From assembly GCA_958295665.1 (NCBI GenBank), contig OY282560.1, forward strand, positions 145,630,091 to 145,694,090: a stretch of DNA of 64,000 bases, written 5' to 3'. The translations under genes and the position numbers were made by a program. Under the pieces are notes generated by a model that saw nothing but the letters and a program-made list of their open reading frames with translations, was not told where the DNA came from and made no database searches. Shown one piece after another: positions 34,210-43,879 of this stretch; the stretch's first letter is position 1; each line of letters opens with the position of its first letter. This DNA comes from Tipula vernalis (Eukaryota; Arthropoda; Insecta; Diptera; Tipulidae).

Positions 34210-34911
34210 AGTTAGCCGAAAGATATAAAATGTCGGTAATTCAGATAGTGTCTTGGCTATATCAGCCGAAAGTTACCAGCCGACATATTTCAGCCGAAAA
34301 TATTTTAAACAACCTAAAAACTGGTATTTCATTGAACTAATATTACGACTGAATAACGGCTCATTTTAGCTTGTCACTGTTTACTAGATACATCAGAAAA
34401 GCCAAATATAAAATGTAAAAATTTGTATAAATTTAAACTTTAAAGTGTTATGTCTGGAAAGTATTTCAATTAATGTGCCTTACCAACAATTATCCCTAGA
34501 AAAATTATTAGGGCAAGTTTCATGTGTGGAGCTCTGGCAAATTCGTTTGTTTGAAAAGCCCATATAAAATTACAAAATTTGTATAAATTCAAATTCAACA
34601 ACTTCAAAAGTGTTATGTCTGGAAAGTATTTCATTTAGTGTGCCTAGCCAGAACTATCTTGATATGAATAGAGCTGGCATGTAAAAAATGAACTTAAAAT
34701 AAAGGACATAGAAACACTACAAAATAATTTATTTTTATAGAGTTTGTATGAAAAATCGTGATTTCGATTGACGAAAAAATATGAATTTAAAATTAAACCT
34801 AAGTAGATAAATAATATTTTCTGAAATCACTAATAAACAACTCGATGACTAATTCATTTAAAGCACAGATTCTCAAGCTTCCCCATTTTCCAGATATAAT
34901 CAAAAGAAAAT
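34210..34911 (+). repeat. Bracketing repeat R, copy 2 (702 bp)
   Basis: Same start and end words and same internal order as 30451-31021, plus about 130 extra bp with ATCTTGATATGAATAGAGCTGG. It is immediately next to the 3' side of the Helentron-type endonuclease segment, so it may be a terminal region of that element family. Confidence 0.85.
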
Positions 34912-35107
34912 ACAAATCGAAACCAAAAACGTAGAACTACGTAACCTTGTATTGATAAGTTCATGAATCACCAAAAAATACGCAATGGATGTTGTTAATG
35001 TTATTATTTTTATATTTACATATTTTTATTTTTTTATTTATTTTTATTTTCTGTGTACGTGATAAAGTTATTTTATACAGCCAAGATGTTCATTCTGCTG
35101 TTTCTGA

Positions 35108-35990
35108 AGTCATTGTTGCTGGTGAGGTCGGTGGGCTCTTAACTATGGCAAATAGCGGTCGGTGGTATGATAAATATCGCATCAATAGTCGTGCTTCCCA
35201 GCGTCGTGTGTTTATCCGGATCAGTAGCTAAGCTCATCTGGAACTCGGATTGCATAAATTCAAGAAACCAATGGTTGTCCGATTTACTAATGTCTATATT
35301 GAAATCTCCGGTAAGAATTATCGGTATATTCCACAACTCGTCTAGGTCACTAAATATCTGTGCAAACTTGCGTATGTAACATGCCAAGTTTCGCAGCATA
35401 AACTAACGTGCTTGCTTAGATGTGATCTGTGTCGATAAATATATAGTAATGATTATAGGCATTGCTTACCATTGATGTTGGCTCTTATCGCACAGATATC
35501 GCCGAATTCATTGATGTCTGCGATATTTGAGGTATTGCCATTATTCCACTTGAGCAGTGTTTGCGCCAAAGCCGTAGTTACAGCATCCTGTTTCTCGTAA
35601 ATTGCGACAACTCCTGCGTTTATCTTTCCACGCTTATGCAGCGAGACGCATTTGAAGCCCTCGATACTTATAGCCACACCAGTAGTGTATCCCATCCAAG
35701 TTTCGCTCAATGCTAAAATGTCCACTGAACTCAAGACAGGTTCAGTTTCGATGTCTTTACTGTGAGCCACTAGACTTTGCACATTGTGACTCATTAAGCA
35801 TAAATTCGTCGGCGCCTTTGTATTAAGAACTTCGACCACTTAATCGCCCAAGGTTTGCATGCGATGATTGTCTAGCCTTGCTAATTCGGATCGCAAACCC
35901 CGAAGTCTTGGATTGTTATTCTCCACCATGTGGTACAACGTAAAATCATCATTGGCGTGGGTTAAGAAGAGGCCATCCACTTGAGAGAAT
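35108..35990 (-). pseudogene. Helentron-type C-terminal region with APE-like endonuclease
   Basis: From 35990 the minus strand gives FSQVDGLFLTHANDDFTLYH then RLRGLRSELARLDNH, the very end of a Helentron helicase and its linker. After a stop at about 35840 the endonuclease follows: LCLMSHNVQSLVAHSKDIE, VDILALSETWMG, GINAG-like KINAGVVAIYEKQD, then IILTGDFNIDISKSDNHWF and HTTLGSTTIDAIFI. The HNVQSL, SETW, GDFN and T..STTIDAIF blocks are those of apurinic-type endonucleases. The NVQSLVAH version attached to a PIF1 helicase is the form found in Helentrons (Helitron2). The frame ends near 35108. Two or more stops are present. Confidence 0.82.
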
Positions 35991-37556
35991 GAAGTGGTAT
36001 TCCACTACAACTTTATTTTTAGTTGGTTCTTCTTAAGTGATTTTTGTATTCGCATAGAAATATTATTCCAATTTCGTGTCTTTTTATATTCAATTAGGTA
36101 TTGATGCTGTTTGTTTGACATAAAACTAGTAGAGGTGAACAAAACTGATTTACAGATATAAATGTTCTAGATACACGATTTGTGGTTTAAAAACGAAATT
36201 TTTGGAGATTTCTAAATTTTCATTAAGAAATTCATTTTGGAGTGGGGTGTTCTCTTCAATGCAGAATAAAAAATATTAACGGCACGGTAAAAATTCTGTA
36301 TAACATAGAAAGTGATTCCGGTTGCTCCAACTTTGTCATAATTTAACAGACTTTATTTTACAGAAACCAAACCTTTGAAAAATGCAGATACCTTAAAATC
36401 TGATTTAATTTCGGATGAGGAAGTTACTGTTATCGTAAGGCAAAATATGCTAACCGACTTCAAAAAACTGATATTTGATCAACCACAAAATATTTGAAGA
36501 AAAGAAGGCAGGGCTTCTTAAATAAAATCACCCGGTTTAATATAAGGTAGGGCGCTTTGTAATTTTCTATTAGCTAAACATGAATCACGACTCTAAAACG
36601 AATAAAGACCAAAAAAAAATGTTTGGTTTTTTGCCACAGAATGCCGGATATTAGGTAAATATGAATAAATTAATTCCTCCTTTCATCCATGAGATTAATT
36701 CGTAATTAATTAGAACTGATGGATCTGTAAGGAATGGCTAATATCCTACAAAAATTCAACAAAGAGCCATGTAAGGCCAAACAGTATTCTTGATAGAGTT
36801 TTTTTGTGAAAGCCTTAATGAAATTATCAGGGCACAGGAGGTCCTAATATTAAACTCTCTATTATTGCAACATTTAGGAAAAAGTTCGAAGCCCACACTG
36901 AAAAAATGCATATGCTTTTCGCAAGGAAAACAGTCATGATGAAACAGTGAAATTAACACTTGTTTACTTTAAACCCTGTAGATCACCTGAATCTAAATGA
37001 AGAATTTTCGTTTTTCATTAAAATAACAGCGCAGGTCACACCACTTGTATCGAAACAATTTGCCCAGCAGTTTGCACTAAGGGTAATTACCTCGACAGTG
37101 AAAGAAAGAAAACGGGTGTTTATCTCCTAGGGGCTAATACATTAGTAAGTATTTCTTCTTTCCTGTTTAAGATGATGGAAGAACTGTAAAGCCATAATTC
37201 GCTTACCAGGAAGTTAGGCTATGCTTTCTACCTAACCCCAGCATAACTTTGTACTGTAAACACTTTGAATCATTGGTCGTATGCTTTAGTATAAGGAAAA
37301 ATATAACATTAGCATTAACATGATTTAGCAGGTTTTACATTTTGTACTATTCAAAAACAGTTTATGGGAATTTTTATGCGATACTTTGATGGTTGATCCG
37401 ATTTTGCCGGTCCTAAACAGGTAATGTTTAACAGGTTCCCTGCCGGTGTACCACCGGTATGTCACGATGGAAAACACTCTAAGTTGCCAATGCACCACCG
37501 GTATCCCACACTAAATAATACAACAAGCGGCCGGTGACCACCGGTATTCCCTGAGA
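35991..37556. other. 1.5-kb insertion splitting the Helentron gene
   Basis: On the right side the helicase stops after TIHKSHG (37565-37585). On the left it resumes at FSQVDGLFLT (35990), so this stretch interrupts it. At the right end three copies of a TACCGGTGGT-like word occur (37443-37548 region, on the minus strand ATACCGGTGGT). The junctions share GGTATTCC (35997-36004 and 37542-37549), which could be an 8-bp target duplication. 36360-36960 has short open pieces of unknown nature. No transposase is recognised. Confidence 0.5.
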
Positions 37557-39096
37557 AAACCATGCGATTTATGTATGGTCATTGCGCATGCTGGCACGTA
37601 GGGGACCTGGAGTCTTTTACATTTCACAGTACCTTTTAACTGAATGGTAGCCGATCGTTTGTAAATCGGAGTCGAACTAGGCGACACGGATTTGCTCACG
37701 ACATATGGTTTAGCCTTCAGGCGTAATGTTGCACCAATTTTGTCATTGTCGAACTGGATCCATAATCGGCTCGCCCCACAACTCGATTGTCCCACAATTA
37801 CCGCTACATGGTCTGTATTGTCGTCCATATCAACTAATTCAATCTCTCCGAGCAGAGGTTGTTCGATATGCTTCAGTTCGCCGATCACTCCGTTAACAAT
37901 CCCGTCGGCCACATCTACGTTTGTTGTAATAATGTATGGCATACCAACGCACAATCGCAGCAAATATGGCAAACTACTTGTCTCCATCACAGTCTTCTTG
38001 AACAGATCGTTACGGCAGCTCGTCAACTCTTGTTGAGTCCTGTACCCCGAGAACGTATATCATCGGAGATGCAATCGGTCGTAGATTCGAATGCATTGGA
38101 GTTGAAACCATCAACATCTCGGTTTACGTTAAAGAGCCTGATCGCCCCTAGTACATTTTCTCGGCACCAATTAATTGTCTGAAAGCGTGTGTTAAGCAGC
38201 GCTTTCTCTTCGGAAAGCAAAGCTTGATCGTTACCAATTTTCGTTAGGATTGTCGAGAACATCACATCACTTTGGCGCATAACTTGTCGCAATGGATAAT
38301 ACTCCAGTGAATGCCAGAGCATTGCTCCCGCAATTGATCGCCGCAGAAGATTATGTGCATCTCGCCGAACGGTTCGTCGAAGTTTCCTGTGATATGAGTG
38401 AGGCGCGCATTTACGATATTCAGCAGATCTACGCTCATCTTGCTAACCTCATCAATGATTATTACTTTTACATTAGCGAAAACATTGCGATATGCTTGCA
38501 GTGCTTCATGTCCCAAGCTGCTACAAGGTCTTCTGGACATGGTTATTCTGAATGCAGAATGTATTGTCGTTCCGTTTATGGCCACTGCAGCCTTGACTGT
38601 GGTTGCACAAGCGAAATACGCGTTGTGCGTAGAATTGTGAGTCTGCGCAAATCGGTTGTTTGTTTCCATTAGTATTCGCAAAGTGAATGTCTTACCGCAA
38701 CCAGCGGGCCCGGTGAAGGAGGTTTGAATTGGCCGACACTCACCAGTGTTGTCATGTAAAACATGTATTGCCTGCACCAACTTAAGTTGCTCATCATTAG
38801 TCAGTCATACCAATTTGCAGTATTCTTGTTTTGGCATCACGTTCGATCGCTGTCGAACAACTGCCGAAAGTGCACCGCGTACGGGAATACTCGCGATATC
38901 ATCGTCGTTTGATTCTTAAAAACCAACTGTTCTTACAAATTCTTTGCGTTTTTGCTCGGCTTGCTCTACTTCGTCAACAATTTCATTGCATATCTTGCGA
39001 TACTCCTCAATGGCTTGTTCGATATTCATTCCAACGTACCTGAATAACGTACGATATTGTAGAGCAGTTTTTGTAGATAATGGAAGTAATTTAGAA
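37557..39096 (-). pseudogene. PIF1-type helicase domain of a Helentron/Helitron
   Basis: Read down from 39096: LSKLLPLSTKTALQYRTLF and IEQAIEEYRKICNEIVDEV, then MPKQEYCKLV, LTNDEQLKLVQAIHVLHDN and TSFTGPAGCGKTFTLRIL (Walker A, about 38692-38718). Next come TTIHSAFRI, VKVIIIDEVSKMSVDLLNIV (Walker B, about 38430-38480) and MHIIFCGDQ. After frame changes near 38320 and 38030 the C-terminal half follows (TNVDVADGIVNGVIGEL, VPACAMTIHKSHG = motif VI). In these elements the helicase drives rolling-circle transposition. The Rep nuclease half is not found: the coding sequence stops at 39096 where the LINE 3' end begins. Confidence 0.88.
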
Positions 39097-39098
39097 AG

Positions 39099-39118
39099 AG
39101 TTAGGTTAGGTTAGGTTT
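39099..39118 (-). repeat. (AACCT)n tail of the LINE
   Basis: On the plus strand GTTAGGTTAGGTTAGGTTT. It marks the 3' end of the LINE rather than a telomere, because coding sequence of another element follows at once. Confidence 0.75.
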
Positions 39119-40273
39119 GGGTGGCGGTCCACTGGGACCAGAGTGGTGGCCCTAGAAACTTTAGTCTGTTTCGTGCCAGACGAGGGCAGGTGCAAAGAAG
39201 ATGAAGTACTGTCCCTTCCTCCTCTTCGTCCTCGCAACTACGACAGTAGTCATGTGAGAAGACACCAAGTCTACTCGCATGCCTCCCTATGAGACAGTGC
39301 GCCGTAATCACTCTAACAACCACACTGATCTGACTTCGCTGAAGTGAGATCAGCTGTTTGGATCTCGCCAAGTCCAACTTTGGCCAGACCTGCCGATTTA
39401 TTACGCAAGAGGTGATACTTGACCATCTGTCATTCGTCAGCTTGCTAGCCTCTTCCTGAAGCAGCAGTTTGCGTACCGAGAGGCATTTCAATATCCTTTC
39501 TGCTTTCTGAGAAGTAGTCCATTGTACCACGTCGAGCCAGTTCATCGGCGTTTAAATTCCTTGTACTTATGAAATGTCCTGGCACCCATAAAATGTGGAT
39601 GTTGAACTGATCTGCCATCTCGTTAAGAGATGAGAGACAGTTCTGGATTACTTTCGTCGTGAGGACGTGTGATTGAAGTGCTTTAATGGCAGCCTGACTG
39701 TCCGTACATATGCGAATATCACAAACTGATATTATACCTCAACCAGTCTACGACTTCCTTTATGGCAGGTACTTCAGCTTGAAAAATGCTACAGTAGTCG
39801 GGAAGACGGAAGGAGAGATTTAACAGAAGTTCCTCGCAGAACACTCCAGCCCCGACTTTCCCGTCCCGTTTTGAACCATCAGTTAAGAAGTTTATAACTC
39901 CTGGTTCCAAAACTGCACCCATCATCCAGTCCTCCCTGAAAGGGATCCTAGTCCGGAACTTTGTGTCAAAAGATAGTGACGGGACAGTATAGTCGGTGGT
40001 CTTGGGAATTTGTTTGTTGCACAAAATAGATGGGTGCCCTATATTGTTGCAGGTCCACATTAACATGGATTTCAGCCGTATGGCAGTATAAGCTGCCAAC
40101 TGTTTCCCCAAGATATCTAGAGGAGTCAAAAATAGCAGAGTCTCTAGTGCCTGAGTGGATGTGCTCCTCAGTGCACCACTGATCCACAGAGGGATTGTTC
40201 TCTGAACTTTTGTCAACAGCTTTTGGTTGACAGTTTTGTCCAGAGCAAGCCACCAGACTGTTACCCCATACAA
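39111..40273 (-). pseudogene. LINE RT connection, RNase H and C-terminal zinc-like module
   Basis: The frame 40273-39719 has MYGVTVWWLALDKTVNQKLL (RT thumb/connection) and PLDILGKQLAAYTAIRLKS. It then enters RNase H with NFLTDGSKRDGKVGAGVF (first Asp) and CSIFQAEVPAIKEV (Glu). The next stretch (39720-39551) continues DIRICTDSQAAIKAL (second Asp) and ILWVPGHF..NADELAR (final Asp/His region). After a frame change the last part gives LIGRHASRLGVFSHDYC and a C-x2-C...H-x3-C module (CRSCEDEEEEGTVLHLLC). All RNase H catalytic positions appear present. Breaks near 39720 and 39545. Confidence 0.88.
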
Positions 40274-40378
40274 CAGTATGGGTCTAACTACTGCGGTACA
40301 AAGCCAATGTACGATGCGGGGCTCCAGCCCCCACCTTTTCCCAATGGCATTTTTGCAAGAATATACTGCTACCGTAGC

Positions 40379-41140
40379 TTACTTTACCCTTTCCAGTATA
40401 ATAGGTTTCCAATATAATTTGCTAACCAAAGCGAGACCCAGGAACTTCGCTTCAACTGTAAAAGTCAAACTGAACCCATTTAAAGTGGGTGGATCGATGT
40501 GAGGAAGTTTATACTTCCTAGAGAAGAGAACCAATTCGGTTTTGTATGGGTTCACATTCAACCCATAGCCATTGGCCCATAATGAAAGAGTGCCTAGGGC
40601 ATTTTGCAAAAGGTCACTAAGGGTGCGGGGATATGTAGCACTTCGCTTGGGTACAAATAAAAAATATTAGTTAATTAATTTAAACTTTTATTAATTAACA
40701 TTTCCCAAAAAACATTTATTTAATTTTTACGAAATTCACGAATAATACCATAACACATGAGTGTGTGGCGAAGGTATCAGATCGACGAAACAAAAAGGAG
40801 GAAGTCAAGTTTTTTTCTTTTTTCTTTTCGGTCAATTTGATTTTTTTGTTTTTAAATTTTCGATTTCGAAAATAGATTGCCCATATGGCAGCAAGTTGCT
40901 GTAGGGCGCGGCGCTGCTAGCGATGATGGTTGTATTGGCGGCGCTGCGGGCATTGAAGGTTGTGTTGCGGTCGAATCGGCTACAGATATTTACCACGGAC
41001 AGCAATAGCAACATCATCCGCATAGGCAACCACCTTGAAGCCACCGTCCTCCAGTCTCAGCAACAGGTCATTTTATGACCAAGTTCCAAAGTAGGGGGAC
41101 AGTACGCCACCCTGCGGTGTACCTCTGCTTATAACGACTA
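40379..41140 (-). pseudogene. LINE reverse transcriptase core, split by a solo LTR
   Basis: Upstream of the LTR the minus strand reads VVISRGTPQGGVLSPYFG (41135-41080), DLLLRLEDGGFKVVAYADDVA (YADD catalytic box about 41010-41021) and VRGKY. Below the LTR it resumes with PRTLSDLLQNALGTLSLWA, GLNVNPYKTELVLFSRKYK and PPTLNGFSLTFTVEAKFLGL. Frame is conserved on both sides of the insertion once the LTR and one GATA copy are disregarded. One stop (after GTWS) and a small shift are seen. Confidence 0.86.
40634..40984 (-). mobile_element. Solo LTR, 351 bp, with 4-bp target duplication
   Basis: The ends are TGTAGC...GGCTACA (plus strand), flanked by GATA at 40630-40633 and again at 40985-40988. On the minus strand polyadenylation-like AATAAA strings lie near the 3' end (about 40665-40720), suggesting minus orientation. 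No internal retroelement sequence is present, which is the signature of LTR-LTR recombination. Its GC-rich U3 (GCAGCGCCGCC words) differs from all other LTRs in the window, so it belongs to a separate family; a 4-bp duplication is typical for 412/mdg1-like gypsy elements. Confidence 0.85.
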
Positions 41141-41144
41141 ATTT

Positions 41145-41437
41145 ACGCATGAATGTATACAATTACACTGAAACTATGCTATAAATACAACTTTATACCT
41201 GATTGTTGGCAATTCAACCCTGAATGTATGTCAAAAATCAATTTAACCTGAAAGTATGCAATTTCCACTTCAATTATACAATTCCCCTGAAAGTATGCTT
41301 ATAAATTTACCATAATATATGGTATTTACACCTAAATTCCCTTTAAAGTATGTTTCAAATATAACTTAACACTTGAATGTATGCAATTCCACCTAAATGT
41401 ATACTATTACCCCTGAATGTATAGTTTTACGCCTAAA
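41145..41437 (+). repeat. Degenerate minisatellite, about 30-40 bp unit
   Basis: Eight or so imperfect units around CCTGAATGTATGCAATTNCA, for example CCTGAATGTATGTCAAAAATC, CCTGAAAGTATGCAATTTCC, ACTTGAATGTATGCAATTCC and CCTGAATGTATAGTTTTAC. Spacing varies because of deletions. Confidence 0.8.
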
Positions 41438-41449
41438 AAAAGGTTTTTT

Positions 41450-41580
41450 GGTGACCTTGACATTTGACCTCTTGACCTTTAATCTTTTGCCTTTTGACCT
41501 TTAACCTTTGATCTTTGACCGTGACCTTTCACTTTTGACTTTTGACCTTTGACCTTTGACCTTTTGATCTTTGATTTGAC
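41450..41580 (+). repeat. (TTTGACC)n heptamer array
   Basis: Repeated GACCTTTGACCTTT words with variants CTTTTGACC and TTGATCTTTGA. A simple satellite-like stretch with no coding content. Confidence 0.9.
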
Positions 41581-42470
41581 GACGGCGTGGCGACTAAGAA
41601 AATGATTTCATGTTACTTATAAGTAAAGCTGTACCCGGTAAACCACAAGTCGGTTATTCCGATTCAGGAAATTTTTATCTGAATACATGGGGTTTTAGGC
41701 TTAAATTCTTATTGTTAACATAAAAATGAAATTATTACCAATTCCCATTGGAGATCCACAAGAGGGACTTTAATCTGTTCTATAAGATCACTGCAATATG
41801 CTTCGAAGAGTGAATTAACCACATTTATTTGAAGATAATTTCGCGTAGTGAATGAAACATTGCGCAACTGTGCGCCGGGAATCTCCTTAAGCTGCTTTCC
41901 GATTTGAAAACAAACTTTTATGAAGATTCCAAATCTTTTCTCACTTATATGCAGAAATTTTTCGAATTGCTTTTAAAATTCACTTAATATAGAGAGGAGT
42001 AGTCTTCTCAGCTTTCACGCAATCATTTGGTGTACCATACGTAGAAGAAATCCGAAATTCTATTGTTTTTTTTTAAATTTGGTTTGGTTTAATAACCTAA
42101 TGTTGGTATACAACAACAGGTCACAAAATTCATTATTTCGGTTGTTAAGTACTTCACTGTAAATATTTTAAGGGATGTTCCTTGATTAATTTTGAGCAAA
42201 CGATTAACCTGATTGACCCCTCGATAAGTTGTAGGATTTACTAATAACTTCATTTTGTTGATATCATACTGGTATATTGAAAAAATCCAAAATACACCCA
42301 GCGCCATAAAAATGTTCGAATTGACTTTTATAAATTCAATCTCAATAAAATTAAATACACACACATCAATTAGAGCCAACCAAATTAAATTATTATAACA
42401 TAAAAATTCAAAAAGCCCATCTTACTGTCATCATAATACTTACTGATTTTTTTTTTTTAAAGAGTTTGAT
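41581..42470. other. Unassigned stretch before the copia remnant
   Basis: AT-rich. TGTTGGTATACAACAACA at 42102 resembles a Ty1/copia LTR start and would fit the following element, but no second LTR is found. The minus frame 42089-42379 is unrecognised. Confidence 0.4.
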
Positions 42471-43800
42471 GAGTATGATAATCATTGGAAAGCTGTTCTT
42501 CGACAGGCTCGAACGGCTATCATTTTGAGCATATATCAAGTAACTACGCTCACGTAGAGTATCCAACAACAGCCAAGGAAGTATGGGAAAAATTGCAAAC
42601 GACGTTCAATGATAAAGGGCCGTGCGCAATTAACGGAAACTAAACTTGAAGATTGTCATTCAATGGATGGCTACATTTCTCCCCTAAGCCGGCTCACCGA
42701 TTAAAAACAATTGGTTTTCCAGTCAGTGGCGAATGGTTGGCGATATTTTTGATTGCGGTTTAACTGAAGATTACTAATGTAAAGTAATGGCGCTTGATAA
42801 CACTGAAACGAAATTAAGCAGTGACGGAATCAAAACTAAATTGTTGCCAAAAATACCATTGACAAGTAAAGAAAATACAGCAATAAAAAGGGTCAGCGGA
42901 AAACAAAAAGCATTCGATAGTAAAAGGCCACAAAAAGGCCGAATGCACTGAAAAAAAGGTAAAGATGATAAAAATCAGAAAAAGGGCAATGACTCTGGTG
43001 GCAAATCTGGTGCAACTTTCAGCATTTTTAACGGGAAATTTCGACAAGGTTGATTGGTATAAAGATTCTGGCACAACGCCAGTGAATAAAATAATGATGA
43101 AAGTTAAAACAAGCGGTATATGAAAATGTTAGCTGATAAAAAGGATAAACCGAGTCAGATAGATAAAATGGTATAAAACAATGTAGCTTTATAGTAGTTG
43201 CAGCAACTGATGGTTCCGAAACGTGTATCACGATTTAAACAAAATGAAATCAAGAGCAGTTGACGGTATTTCATTTGTTGATGACAGTGGGGAACATGTA
43301 TGTGTTACATAATGCAAGGGGAAGCAGTAACTTCAGCCGTTCAGCAAAAATGATTCAAGAGCAGAAAAACTTTTGGAGATGATTCATGCTAACTTAGCGG
43401 GACCAACTGAAAACGCTGCACTTGGCGGTGTTCACTATGCATTGTTCGATGATTTCAAATAAATAGCATTTACCTTTTTTCTGAAATCAAAAGATGAAGT
43501 ATAAATCCCTATGCGTGAATTCAAAACATATGTCGAAAATCAAACTGGAAAGCGGGTTAAGAAGTTCAGGTCAGACAATGGAACTAAATTTTGTAATCAA
43601 CAGCTCGAAAAGTTGTTTAATTCAAGAGAGAACGATTCGTACATTGATTAAGCGTGCAAGGCGCATTGAAGCCACTTAAGAATTTTTGGATTGCGCGCAA
43701 TGGTGCATATTACGGATGAAAGACGTTAAATATTTGACGCAAAATCGCTTGAGTTAATTTTCGTCGGATCATCACAATAGATCTTTTAGGTCGCAGTGCG
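42471..43800 (+). pseudogene. Ty1/copia gag-pol remnant
   Basis: Plus-strand pieces in several frames: DNHWKAVLRQARTAIILSIYQ and EYPTTAKEVWEKLQTTFNDKG (the UBN2-type gag of copia elements), DCHSMDGYIS, LKTIGFPVSGEWLAIFL and MALDNTETKLSSDGIKTKLL. After the nucleocapsid/protease zone there follow LEMIHANLAGPTENAALGGVHYALFDDFK, FLKSKDEV, REFKTYVENQTGKRVKKFRSDNGTKF, which is the copia integrase core (Asp of HANLAGP is Asn; RSDNGT Asp kept). RT and RNase H are absent. Decay is heavy, with a stop or shift about every 50-100 bp. Confidence 0.82.
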
Positions 43801-43879
43801 AAGTGGCTGATCGCCCGCATGGCCCACCAATAATAATAATAATAATGGATAGCATTGAAGACTATGTTAATATTCTCTA

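Larger units (their letters stand above)
39097..41140 (-). mobile_element. RNase H-bearing non-LTR retrotransposon (LOA/I-like), 5'-truncated
   Basis: Minus-strand order is RT (from 41140), RNase H, a C-terminal Cys/His module, then a tail of about four AACCT repeats at 39118-39099. It inserted into the Helentron helicase gene, whose coding sequence resumes at 39096. The 5' part of RT, the endonuclease and ORF1 are missing, as expected for target-primed LINEs. A solo LTR (40634-40984) lies inside the RT. The RT-RNase H-CCHC arrangement is found in the I/LOA groups; exact clade not settled. Confidence 0.88.

Noticed and set aside
34210..34911. Repeat R as the LTRs of the gypsy element at 31-34 kb
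   Set aside because: The element has its own polypurine tract and TGTGGC LTR start inside the bracket, and its gag is cut in the middle by repeat R. Repeat R also lacks TG...CA ends.
39098..39118. TTAGG repeats as telomeric DNA
   Set aside because: Only about four units, placed exactly at the 3' end of a LINE and followed by Helentron coding sequence.
42089..42379. 96-residue minus-strand frame as a possible receptor-like protein
   Set aside because: It looks hydrophobic but has no motif, start context or exon structure. It lies where a copia LTR would be expected.
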